Source: an uncultured Catenibacterium sp. (lineage in GTDB: Bacteria; Bacillota_I; Bacilli_A; Erysipelotrichales; Coprobacillaceae). Taken from it: DNA of 12,817 nt. The stretch spans positions 1 through 12,817 of the forward strand of contig NZ_UQGV01000067.1 of the NCBI RefSeq assembly GCF_900540665.1, in the 5' to 3' direction. The position numbers and the translations under genes were made by a program. Below are positions 6,678 to 12,817 of the stretch, piece after piece; position 1 is the stretch's first letter; each line of letters begins with the position of its first letter. Below the pieces are notes generated by a model. The model searched no databases and was not told the origin of the DNA. It was given only the letters and a program-made list of their open reading frames with translations.

Positions 6678-7180
6678 GTTATTGTGTGAAATGTGGTCAT
6701 GAATTAATAGAAAAAGAAAATGGGATAGATGGTATGGTTCCTTATTGTCCTCATTGTCAGGAATTCAGATTCCCGATGTTCAATAGTGCAGTAAGTGCTT
6801 TGGTACTCAATCCCCAAAAAGATAAAATCCTTCTCATCCAACAATATGGACGTAAGGATAATATCTTAATAGCTGGATATGTCACAAAAGGTGAAAATGC
6901 AAAGCAGGCCCTCTTTAGAGAAGTCAAAGAAGAAACAGGGCTTACTATTTCTTCTTATGAATTCAATGACAATGAATACTATGCACGTACGAATACATAC
7001 ATAAATAACTATATCGTCGTTGTGGAAAATGAATCATTTCATTGTAATGAAGAAGTAGATTATGCAAAATGGTATGATTTGAAAGATGCAATGAATATCA
7101 TTAAGCCAGATTCTTTAGCACAGGAATTATTGAGAAGATACTTATACAAAAGAGAAAATAATCTTGTCTTCACAAAATAA
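6674..7180 (+). CDS. NUDIX hydrolase with N-terminal zinc ribbon
   Basis: A 168-residue protein. Residues 1-30 form a zinc ribbon with two CxxC pairs (C4/C7 and C25/C28). Residues about 36-150 are a NUDIX domain with a perfect Nudix box, G68-x5-E74-x7-REVKEETGL (82-90), which binds Mg and cleaves nucleoside diphosphates linked to another group. The ribbon-plus-NUDIX layout recalls NADH pyrophosphatase (NudC), but the SQPWPFPxS motif of that enzyme after the Nudix box is absent, so NAD(H) specificity is not supported. The ATG overlaps the rarA TGA (ATGA), suggesting translational coupling. GGAG lies 12 nt upstream, which is long. A GTG at 6656 is an alternative start adding six residues. It is the last gene of the LysR-led cluster. 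Confidence 0.85.
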   Translation: MSYCVKCGHELIEKENGIDGMVPYCPHCQEFRFPMFNSAVSALVLNPQKDKILLIQQYGRKDNILIAGYVTKGENAKQALFREVKEETGLTISSYEFNDNEYYARTNTYINNYIVVVENESFHCNEEVDYAKWYDLKDAMNIIKPDSLAQELLRRYLYKRENNLVFTK

Positions 7181-7205
7181 AAGACGACTATTTGAAGTAG
7201 TCGTC
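7179..7205 (-). terminator. Intrinsic terminator of the DUF3298 gene
   Basis: GACGACTA (7183-7190) pairs with TAGTCGTC (7198-7205) around a 7-nt loop. Read on the minus strand the stem is followed by TTTTATTTT. The last codons and the TAG stop of the minus-strand gene form part of the hairpin. On the plus strand no immediate T-run follows, so its action on the NUDIX transcript is doubtful. Confidence 0.65.
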
Positions 7206-7877
7206 AAGTAAGTCATTTTTTATTGTGAATGTAGGGTTTCCCATATAACCCGGAGCCACTTCAAATTGATCAAAACAGATGACAAGCTCACCTTGTTTAT
7301 TAATATAGTAGCTTTGATTCTTAGAAATAGTTTTAAAGCGTGGGTTATCACCTTTTTGACACCAATAGACTTTATTGGTGTCTTTTTTCATTTCTGCTTT
7401 CATTTGTCTTATTATTTCTTTAGAAATCACATCTTTATAATCACTGTTCTTGAAATAAGCAGAAAGGGGAGTGCTTTTCCCTGTAGATTTATTAATTGTA
7501 TAATAAACATTCTTTGTATAACTGTCTGCCTGTGATTTATGTAATTCTAGTTTGAGTGTGAAAAGCTGATCTGTATTATAAATCACTTTATGAGTTACAA
7601 AATAGTAGCCACCATTCTTCTCTTCTTTGTGAATAAAATTCTTAATAGTAGATGCCATCTTACGATTCACTACATCAAGAGCTTCCTGTTTGTTATTATC
7701 TGCAGTTGTAATCCATGGGACATGGGATTTCTTCACATCTACAGTAAATAGGTTAGAGAGAGTCAGTCTATTTGGTGTATCAGTATCTTTATTGAGTTTA
7801 TGATTAATAAGTACAAGTATAGTTACAAGGACAATTATAGAAAGTCCTATCTTTTTCCAAAATGTTAGTTTATGCAT
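7188..7877 (-). CDS. Membrane-anchored DUF3298 / RsiV-like protein
   Basis: A 229-residue protein with a short positive N-terminus (MHKLTFWKK), one membrane helix (about 9-25) and an extracellular remainder. The C-terminal third matches the DUF3298 domain seen in the anti-sigma factor RsiV and in PdaC-type deacetylases, ending YYINKQGELVICFDQFEVAPGYMG (190-213). Bacillus subtilis RsiV is a lysozyme-binding anti-sigma factor of about 285 residues. This protein has only a nine-residue cytoplasmic part and no sigma-binding domain, and no sigma factor gene is nearby, so anti-sigma function is not supported. A cell-envelope binding or sensing role is an inference. The start has AGGTGAT (7881-7887) close upstream and a TATAAT box at 7895-7900. 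Confidence 0.75.
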   Translation of the reverse strand: MHKLTFWKKIGLSIIVLVTILVLINHKLNKDTDTPNRLTLSNLFTVDVKKSHVPWITTADNNKQEALDVVNRKMASTIKNFIHKEEKNGGYYFVTHKVIYNTDQLFTLKLELHKSQADSYTKNVYYTINKSTGKSTPLSAYFKNSDYKDVISKEIIRQMKAEMKKDTNKVYWCQKGDNPRFKTISKNQSYYINKQGELVICFDQFEVAPGYMGNPTFTIKNDLLDDYFK

Positions 7878-7894
7878 AGTATCACCTAACTTAC

Positions 7895-7900
7895 ATTATA
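7895..7900 (-). promoter_or_regulatory. Probable -10 box of the DUF3298 gene
   Basis: A perfect TATAAT on the minus strand. The -35 position 17 nt upstream (TTCGCA) falls inside the pfk terminator hairpin and is poor, so the promoter may be weak or helped by readthrough from ppk-pfk. Confidence 0.4.
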
Positions 7901-7903
7901 CAC

Positions 7904-7929
7904 AAAAAAACTGTTCTTGCGAACAGTTT
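7904..7929 (-). terminator. Intrinsic terminator of the ppk-pfk operon
   Basis: On the minus strand AAACTGTTC pairs with GAACAGTTT across a GCAA tetraloop (GNRA class), followed by a run of seven T (7904-7910). The pfk stop codon (TAA, 7928-7930) overlaps the stem. Confidence 0.85.
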
Positions 7930-8995
7930 ACTCACCAAATGAGATACCTACAAGCTTTGCGCTCTGTACGATTTCTCCCTCAGTATCTACAAATTTCAAT
8001 TTTCCTGCAGTCGCTTCTAATGGGATATGTGTTACATGATTGCCCTGTAATACAACATATTCACCATAATGTTTCTTGATGATCAATCTTGCACCTTCTA
8101 CACCAAAACGTGTAGAAATTTCACGATCATAACTATTAGGGTTACCACCACGTTGTGCATGACCAATACATGATACACGAATCTCCGCATCGATTTCCTG
8201 ACTTAATTCGTCAGCTACTTCATAAGCTACAGAACGACCTTTTCTTGCAAGAACCTTTGTTTTATAGTCTTTTCTCTTCATTAAGGCATCTGCTTCAGAA
8301 ATAGCACCTTCTGCACAGGCAATAATCGCATAGTTCTTTTCGTTCTTTAATGTTTCTTTTACTTTTTTCGCAACTACTTTAATATCATATGGAATCTCAG
8401 GCAAGAGAATGACATCAGCACCTGCTGCAATACCTGCAGATAAGCAGATATGTCCTACCTTATGACCCATGACTTCAATCACGAAGACACGACTATGACT
8501 TGCGGCAGTTGTCTTGATTTCATCTAGATAACGTGTCGCAATTGCAGTAGCAGAAGAGTAGCCGAATGTATAATCAGTACCCCAGGCATCATTATCAATA
8601 GTTTTGGGTAATGCTATTACATTCAATCCTTCCTGTGATAACATATTAGCACTTTTAATAGAACCATTACCACCAAGTACAACTAAGCAGTCCAATTGAA
8701 GTTTCTTATAAGTATTCTTCATGGCTTTGACTTTATCAAAACCATTTTCAATAATACGCATACGCTTGAAAGGACATCTAGAACTTCCAAGAATTGTACC
8801 ACCTACGTTTAAAATATCATAAAAATCTTTGGGCTTCATCTTTCTGTATTTTTCATACATTAATCCTTTGTAACCATCGATAAAGCCGATGATTTCAACA
8901 TCTTTTACATTTCTATAAAGAGTTAAAGCCAACCCACGCATAGTTGCATTAAGGGCCTGACAGTCTCCTCCGCTTGTTAAAATACCAACGCGCAT
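7928..8995 (-). CDS. pfkA: 6-phosphofructokinase, group III-like
   Basis: A 355-residue enzyme that phosphorylates fructose 6-phosphate to the 1,6-bisphosphate, the committed step of glycolysis. Family motifs occur in order: GILTSGGDCQALNATMRG (4-21), LGGTILGSSR-type segment (VGGTILGSSR, 64-73), GGNGS (108-112), PKTIDND (130-136, catalytic D134), VMGHKVG (175-181), PEIPYD (199-204) and HAQRGG (279-284). The donor-site pair is mixed. G111 matches the small residue of ATP enzymes, whereas K131 is the lysine found in PPi enzymes and in the group III ATP enzymes. The usual Mg-binding Asp of GGDGS is Asn (N110). ATP use is the best inference. The start has GGGAGG six bases upstream. It follows ppk by 12 nt, with its ribosome binding site next to the ppk stop, so the two form an operon ended by the hairpin at 7904-7929. 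Confidence 0.9.
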   Translation of the reverse strand: MRVGILTSGGDCQALNATMRGLALTLYRNVKDVEIIGFIDGYKGLMYEKYRKMKPKDFYDILNVGGTILGSSRCPFKRMRIIENGFDKVKAMKNTYKKLQLDCLVVLGGNGSIKSANMLSQEGLNVIALPKTIDNDAWGTDYTFGYSSATAIATRYLDEIKTTAASHSRVFVIEVMGHKVGHICLSAGIAAGADVILLPEIPYDIKVVAKKVKETLKNEKNYAIIACAEGAISEADALMKRKDYKTKVLARKGRSVAYEVADELSQEIDAEIRVSCIGHAQRGGNPNSYDREISTRFGVEGARLIIKKHYGEYVVLQGNHVTHIPLEATAGKLKFVDTEGEIVQSAKLVGISFGE

Positions 8996-9007
8996 ATTGT
9001 ACCTCCC

Positions 9008-11044
9008 TTATACTTTCTTCTTAAAGAAGTATTCCTGACTATTGATTTTCTCCTGTTTATTCTTTACACGTTTATATGTACCATCATTTAATAAACGTGA
9101 TGCTTTCACATTATCACGAAGCATTATATCAAACATATTAAGAATAGTTTTCTTGATACGAGGATCATGAATTGGTGCACCGACTTCAACACGTCTTTCT
9201 AGGTTACGTGTCATTAGGTCGGCAGAAGAAATATATACTTCTGGATTTTTGTTACCAAATATATAAATACGAGAATGTTCTAGATAACGTCCGACAATAG
9301 ATATAACTTGTATATTTTCTGTATACCCCTTAATACCAGGAATAATACAACAGATACCTCTGACAACTAATTGAATCTTAACACCTGCCTGACTGGCTTC
9401 TACAAGCTTTTCAATCATCTTCTTACTTGTCACTGCATTACACTTAAAGCCTACATAAGCAGGTTTACCAGCTTTTGCAAGAGCAATCTGCTTATCAATC
9501 TTTTCAAAGATTTTTGAAATCATACAATGAGGTGCAACTAATAATACATTCGCATTATGATCTGTTTCACCTAAACATAAATGTGTAAAGAGCTCATTGG
9601 CTTCTTCACCAAAAGCATGTTCTGAAGTCATCAAACAGAAGTCAGTATAAAGCTTAGAAGTCTTTTCGTTATAGTTTCCAGTACCAATCTGAGTTAAGTA
9701 CTTGATACCTTCATCTGTACGATAAGTAATAAGACATAGTTTGGAATGAACCTTTAATTCACTTAAACCATAAATGACATGACATCCAGCACTCTCTAAC
9801 TGTTTAGACCAGGCAATATTGTTTTCTTCATCAAAACGTGCACGAAGCTCTACTAGGACTGTGACATCCTTACCATTTTCTGCAGCACGAATTAAACTCT
9901 TAACAACCTTAGAATTCTTTGCAACACGATAAAGTGTCATCTTAATACTGATCACCTGTGGATCACGACTTGCTTCGTCTAAGAATCTTAAGAATGGTGC
10001 CATAGATTCATAAGGATAAGAAAGTAGTATATCATGCTTTAATACCTGTTTAATCATAGGGACAGTATTTTCTACAAGTGGAGAATTACGCGCTTCTAAA
10101 CGCTTATAGAATAATTCTGGATGATGTGATTTTAAATAATCCTGTAAAGTAAATACAAATGAGAACTCTAACGGACTGTCTACTTCAAATATCTGACCAC
10201 TAGAAAGATCTAAGAAATGTTTCAACATATCTACTTCAATATCTTCAAGACCTGGAGACATTTCCATTCTTAAAGGTGCAAGCTTTCTTCTCTGCTTTAT
10301 AAGAGTTTCCATCATCTCACGATAGTCTTCATGTTCCTGTAAAGAATAATCATCCTCTTCAATATCAGCACTTCTTATAATACGAATTATAGAAGCATTC
10401 TTAACTGTTTGTCCATGGAAAATAACAGGAAGATACTTTTTCACAATTTCTTCTGCCAAAATGAACTTACCAGGTTTGCTAGGTAACGCAATAAGTCTTT
10501 CATCAAAAGCGGCAGAGCATGAAACAATCCCCATCTTTCTCTTACCCTTTTTACTTTCTAATTGAGTCACAATATAGAGTTCACCATTATTAAGGAAAGG
10601 AAATGGCTGTCTTTTAGAAACAACCTGTGGTGATACAAGTGGAAGCATTTCCTGTGTGAAATAATGTTCGAGGAATTTCTTGTCTTCTTTATCCTTTATA
10701 TCATCATAATTAACAAGCTCTACACCATACTCCTTCATCTTTTCAAGATTGGTTGAATAGATCTTATCTCTCTTCTTATATAGATACTTCACCTTTCTCT
10801 CACAGGCTTTGATCTGTTCAGAAGATGTCATATTTGTTTTGTTCTCCTTTAGGGCAGGATAAAACAAAGCCTGATCAAATAAGAATCCTAAACGCACTCT
10901 AAAGAATTCATCCAGGTTCGTCTGGAAAATAGAAATGAAAGTCAGACGCTCTCCTAACGGCACACTTTCATCTTTGGCCTGCATAAGTACGCGGTCATTA
11001 AACTTTAACCAAGACAATTCTCGGTTGTCTTTATAAATATTCAT
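9008..11044 (-). CDS. ppk1: Polyphosphate kinase 1
   Basis: A 678-residue enzyme that reversibly makes inorganic polyphosphate from ATP. It begins with the typical NRELSWLKFNDRVL, followed by the helical N domain and the middle domain. Two phospholipase-D-like C domains follow. The autophosphorylated histidine is H433 in LKVHSKLCLI and the second catalytic histidine is H590 in RYLEHSRIYIFGN. Other hallmarks are MTLYRVAKNSKVVKSLIRAAENGKDVTVLVELRARFDEENNIAW-type segments at about 369-412 and TGNYNEKTSKLYTDF near 455. Of two in-frame ATGs two codons apart, 11044 is chosen because GGAGG (11052-11056) then lies seven bases upstream; from 11050 the spacing would be one. Length is normal. The pfk gene follows by 12 nt. 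Two tandem TATAAT boxes upstream (11065-11070, 11085-11090) are candidate -10 elements without good -35 boxes. Confidence 0.95.
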   Translation of the reverse strand: MNIYKDNRELSWLKFNDRVLMQAKDESVPLGERLTFISIFQTNLDEFFRVRLGFLFDQALFYPALKENKTNMTSSEQIKACERKVKYLYKKRDKIYSTNLEKMKEYGVELVNYDDIKDKEDKKFLEHYFTQEMLPLVSPQVVSKRQPFPFLNNGELYIVTQLESKKGKRKMGIVSCSAAFDERLIALPSKPGKFILAEEIVKKYLPVIFHGQTVKNASIIRIIRSADIEEDDYSLQEHEDYREMMETLIKQRRKLAPLRMEMSPGLEDIEVDMLKHFLDLSSGQIFEVDSPLEFSFVFTLQDYLKSHHPELFYKRLEARNSPLVENTVPMIKQVLKHDILLSYPYESMAPFLRFLDEASRDPQVISIKMTLYRVAKNSKVVKSLIRAAENGKDVTVLVELRARFDEENNIAWSKQLESAGCHVIYGLSELKVHSKLCLITYRTDEGIKYLTQIGTGNYNEKTSKLYTDFCLMTSEHAFGEEANELFTHLCLGETDHNANVLLVAPHCMISKIFEKIDKQIALAKAGKPAYVGFKCNAVTSKKMIEKLVEASQAGVKIQLVVRGICCIIPGIKGYTENIQVISIVGRYLEHSRIYIFGNKNPEVYISSADLMTRNLERRVEVGAPIHDPRIKKTILNMFDIMLRDNVKASRLLNDGTYKRVKNKQEKINSQEYFFKKKV

Positions 11045-11051
11045 AATCATT

Positions 11052-11056
11052 CCTCC
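11052..11056 (-). promoter_or_regulatory. Ribosome binding site deciding the ppk1 start
   Basis: GGAGG on the minus strand, followed by AATGATTATG. The first ATG touches the site and is too close to be used; the second, at 11042-11044, is spaced by seven bases. The second is therefore taken as the start. Confidence 0.7.
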
Positions 11057-11209
11057 ATAGTCTCATTATAGCGTTAATTTTATCATTATACTAATATGAG
11101 TGATATTTAGTTTATATAAATTATATATTAAAGTTGTGTAAAATTTGTGCATTTCATATTTTTTGTAAGAAATAAATACATATTTTTGAGCAAATTTAGA
11201 AAAATGACT

Positions 11210-11228
11210 AAATGAACAATGGTCATTT
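11210..11228. promoter_or_regulatory. Near-perfect 19-bp palindrome upstream of the radical SAM promoter, candidate operator
   Basis: AAATGAACAATGGTCATTT is symmetrical at all but one pair of arm positions plus the central base pair. It ends 3 bp before the -35 box of the radical SAM gene. A third half-site (AAAATGAC, 11201-11208) lies just upstream and can also pair with GTCATTTT at 11222-11229. The arrangement resembles operators of TetR-family regulators; no such regulator is in the window. Confidence 0.45.
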
Positions 11229-11231
11229 TTG

Positions 11232-11259
11232 TTGACTTTTATTCGTAACATTCTAAAAT
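11232..11259 (+). promoter_or_regulatory. Sigma-A-type promoter of the radical SAM gene
   Basis: TTGACT (11232-11237, one mismatch) and TAAAAT (11254-11259, one mismatch) separated by 16 nt. The transcript should start near 11266, giving a leader of about 25 nt that contains the GAGAGG ribosome binding site. Confidence 0.6.
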
Positions 11260-11290
11260 GAGAATATGTGAAAGAGAGAGGATGTTGATT

Positions 11291-12730
11291 ATGAATACAT
11301 TAGATAAAGTATCACATGCTGCTGAAAGAAAAGCAATGGAAGTTGTGATTGACCGTATTGTGAAAGGATTAGATAAGGATCGTAATGCAGAATATTTAAA
11401 ATTAATTGATCTTGGAGAAAAGTTCTATGGTAAAGGATTTACTAAGGAAAATTATGATGCTGCTAGAACGGCTGTACAGGATCCAAACAATAAATGGGTG
11501 AACTATATCAATAGTGTGATTGATGAAGCAAACCCAGAATTCATTAAAAAGACAGCTTTAAATCTAGGTTATGAAGCATTCTTTAGAGGTACAAAAACAA
11601 TTCGTGAAAACCGTAAGAAATATAACTGTAATATTCCTTGGTTGATTCTATTTGACCCAACAAGTGCCTGCAACATGCATTGTGAAGGATGCTGGAGTGG
11701 TACTTATGGACATAAAAGCAACTTAACTTTTGAAGATATGGATAAGATTGTTACACAGGGTAAGGAACTAGGTGTGTACCTTTATTTATTAACAGGTGGA
11801 GAACCACTTGTTAAAAAGAAGGAAATCATTAAACTTGCAGAAAAGCACAATGATGTAGAATTCGCAATCTTCTCAAATTCTACTTTGATTGATGACGCAT
11901 TCTGTAAAGAGTTAGTTAGACTTGGTAATATTACTTTCTTATTATCTATTGAAGGAACTCCAGAAACAAATGATGCAAGACGTGGTGATGGTCATTTTGT
12001 AGCCGTTATGAAGGCTATGGATCTATTAAAGAAATATGGTATCGTCTTTGGTACATCTATCTGTTATACAAAATATAATGTAGAAGCTGTCACAAGTGAT
12101 GAGTTCTTTAAGATGATTACAGATAAAGGAGCACGCTTTGGTTTCTACTTCCATTATATGCCAGTAGGAAACAATGCAGTCACTGATCTATTACCAACAA
12201 TGGAACAGAGAAAATATATGATTGATCGTATTAGATATATTCGTTCAGATAAATGTGATATTAACTTCTATCCAATGGATTTCCAGAATGATGGTGAATA
12301 TGTTGGTGGATGTATTGCCGGTGGTAGAAACTACTTCCATATCAACTCAAATGGTGATGCTGAACCATGCGTATTTATTCATTATTCAAATACAAATATT
12401 CATGAAAACTCAATTCTTGAAATGTTGCAGTCACCTCTATTCATGGCTTATCATGAAGAACAGCCATTTAATGAAAATCATTTAAGACCTTGTCCAATGT
12501 TGGAAAATCCATCATTATTAAGAGAAATGGTGAAACGTACAGGTGCGCATGATACCAATATGGAATCTCCTGAAACAGCAGATCACTTATGTGATAAGTG
12601 TGAAGACTATGCAAAAGAATGGGCACCTATTGCAGAAGAATACTGGAAAGATCATCATCATCCTCATCCTAAGTATGAAAACTATGCACCAAAGAGAATG
12701 GAAGAATTAGGATTACATAACGAAGAATAA
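11291..12730 (+). CDS. Radical SAM protein with SPASM-like C-terminal cysteines
   Basis: A 479-residue iron-sulphur enzyme. The 4Fe-4S/SAM motif CxxxCxxC is CNMHCEGC (C127, C131, C134), set in PWLILFDPTSACNMHCEGCW. The SAM-binding GGEP follows at 169-172, and the TIM-barrel strands run to about residue 300. The C-terminal part has conserved-looking cysteines C341, C360, C401, C434 and C437, in SPASM/twitch-like order (CIAG, NSNGDAEPC, RPCPM, CDKC), suggesting one or more auxiliary clusters. An N-terminal helical region of about 110 residues precedes the core. The tail is rich in His (HHHPHP, 455-460). The start is ATG 11291, with GAGG nine bases upstream; two earlier in-frame ATGs have unsuitable spacing. 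No precursor peptide gene is visible beside it. The substrate is unknown: peptide or cofactor modification and lipid modification are all open. Confidence 0.85.
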   Translation: MNTLDKVSHAAERKAMEVVIDRIVKGLDKDRNAEYLKLIDLGEKFYGKGFTKENYDAARTAVQDPNNKWVNYINSVIDEANPEFIKKTALNLGYEAFFRGTKTIRENRKKYNCNIPWLILFDPTSACNMHCEGCWSGTYGHKSNLTFEDMDKIVTQGKELGVYLYLLTGGEPLVKKKEIIKLAEKHNDVEFAIFSNSTLIDDAFCKELVRLGNITFLLSIEGTPETNDARRGDGHFVAVMKAMDLLKKYGIVFGTSICYTKYNVEAVTSDEFFKMITDKGARFGFYFHYMPVGNNAVTDLLPTMEQRKYMIDRIRYIRSDKCDINFYPMDFQNDGEYVGGCIAGGRNYFHINSNGDAEPCVFIHYSNTNIHENSILEMLQSPLFMAYHEEQPFNENHLRPCPMLENPSLLREMVKRTGAHDTNMESPETADHLCDKCEDYAKEWAPIAEEYWKDHHHPHPKYENYAPKRMEELGLHNEE

Positions 12731-12735
12731 CTATG

Positions 12736-12761
12736 AGGCAGTTTAGTTTAAACTGCCTTTT
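12736..12761 (+). terminator. Intrinsic terminator of the radical SAM gene
   Basis: A perfect 10-bp stem, AGGCAGTTTA (12736-12745) with TAAACTGCCT (12749-12758), a GTT loop and a TTTT run to 12761, six bases after the stop codon. It is also the apparent target for the element that starts at 12766. Confidence 0.85.
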
Positions 12762-12765
12762 ACTA

Positions 12766-12817
12766 GTGTGCCGGGCATGGCACTGATTCAGTCGGAGATA
12801 GTCCGACCACAGGTAAT
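12766..12817 (+). mobile_element. 5' end of a group II intron, probably class IIC (truncated by window end)
   Basis: The 52 bases begin GTGTG, the group II 5' splice consensus. They fold into two hairpins typical of the start of domain I: GTGCC (12768-12772) with GGCAC (12779-12783), and GTCGGA (12791-12796) with TCCGAC (12802-12807). The layout closely resembles, from memory, the start of the Oceanobacillus iheyensis IIC intron (GUGUGCC...GGCAUGG..., then a G-rich stem closed by AGUCC). The start lies four bases after the T-run of the terminator, and class IIC introns are known to insert just downstream of terminator hairpins. The reverse transcriptase gene and 3' end would lie beyond the window. 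Confidence 0.7.

Noticed and set aside
6674..7180. Naming the NUDIX gene nudC (NADH pyrophosphatase)
   Set aside because: The zinc ribbon fits, but the SQPWPFPxS motif that marks NADH pyrophosphatases is absent.
7188..7877. Calling this gene rsiV (anti-sigma-V factor)
   Set aside because: Only the extracellular DUF3298 part fits. The sigma-binding cytoplasmic domain and a neighbouring sigma factor are missing.
11066..11251. Minus-strand 61-codon open frame upstream of ppk1
   Set aside because: It lies in AT-rich intergenic DNA holding the radical SAM promoter and the palindrome. It has no ribosome binding site and no recognisable protein features.

Overview
This is a low-GC window with strong AGGAGG-type ribosome binding sites, sigma-A-like promoters and compact intrinsic terminators, as expected of a Firmicute (Bacillota). 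The gene set fits a gut Erysipelotrichia/Coprobacillaceae-type bacterium (Catenibacterium-like): DUF1275 protein, group III-like phosphofructokinase, Ppk1, an RsiV-like protein and a large uncharacterised radical SAM enzyme. The genus is a guess. No rRNA, tRNA or CRISPR was seen.

Layout. (1) 1-835: the C-terminal half of a MATE efflux pump whose N-terminal half is missing or broken at the window edge. (2) 823-1878: an AraC-family regulator on the minus strand, overlapping the MATE gene tail to tail. It is followed by a 291-bp AT-rich divergent region with a good sigma-A promoter flanked by a 13-nt direct repeat, a third near-copy of that repeat, and an inverted repeat. (3) 1879-2922: a SWIM zinc-finger protein, ending at a bidirectional terminator shared with a convergent DUF1275 membrane protein (2964-3653, minus). 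(4) 3764-7180: a tight four-gene plus-strand cluster, LysR regulator - prepilin peptidase - rarA - zinc-ribbon NUDIX hydrolase, with gaps of 9, 28 and -4 nt. (5) 7188-7877, minus: a membrane-anchored DUF3298/RsiV-like protein. (6) 7928-11044, minus: a two-gene ppk1-pfk operon ending in a GCAA-loop terminator. (7) 11291-12730, plus: a radical SAM protein with a SPASM-like cysteine tail, behind a sigma-A promoter that has a near-perfect palindrome directly upstream. (8) 12736-12817: the terminator of that gene, followed four bases after its T-run by what looks like the 5' end of a group IIC intron, cut off by the window end.

How the parts work together. The ppk-pfk pair joins polyphosphate metabolism to the committed step of glycolysis. 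The LysR-to-NUDIX cluster mixes a regulator, a type IV pilin/competence processing enzyme, a replication-fork ATPase and a nucleotide-clearing enzyme. The divergent LysR/DUF1275 and AraC/SWIM pairs look like local regulator-target units, but the sequence alone does not prove that. The most distinctive feature is the terminator-associated group II intron start at the right edge. The other observations concern candidate operators, an orphan prepilin peptidase, an RsiV-like protein with no sigma factor, and 3' gene ends built into terminators.
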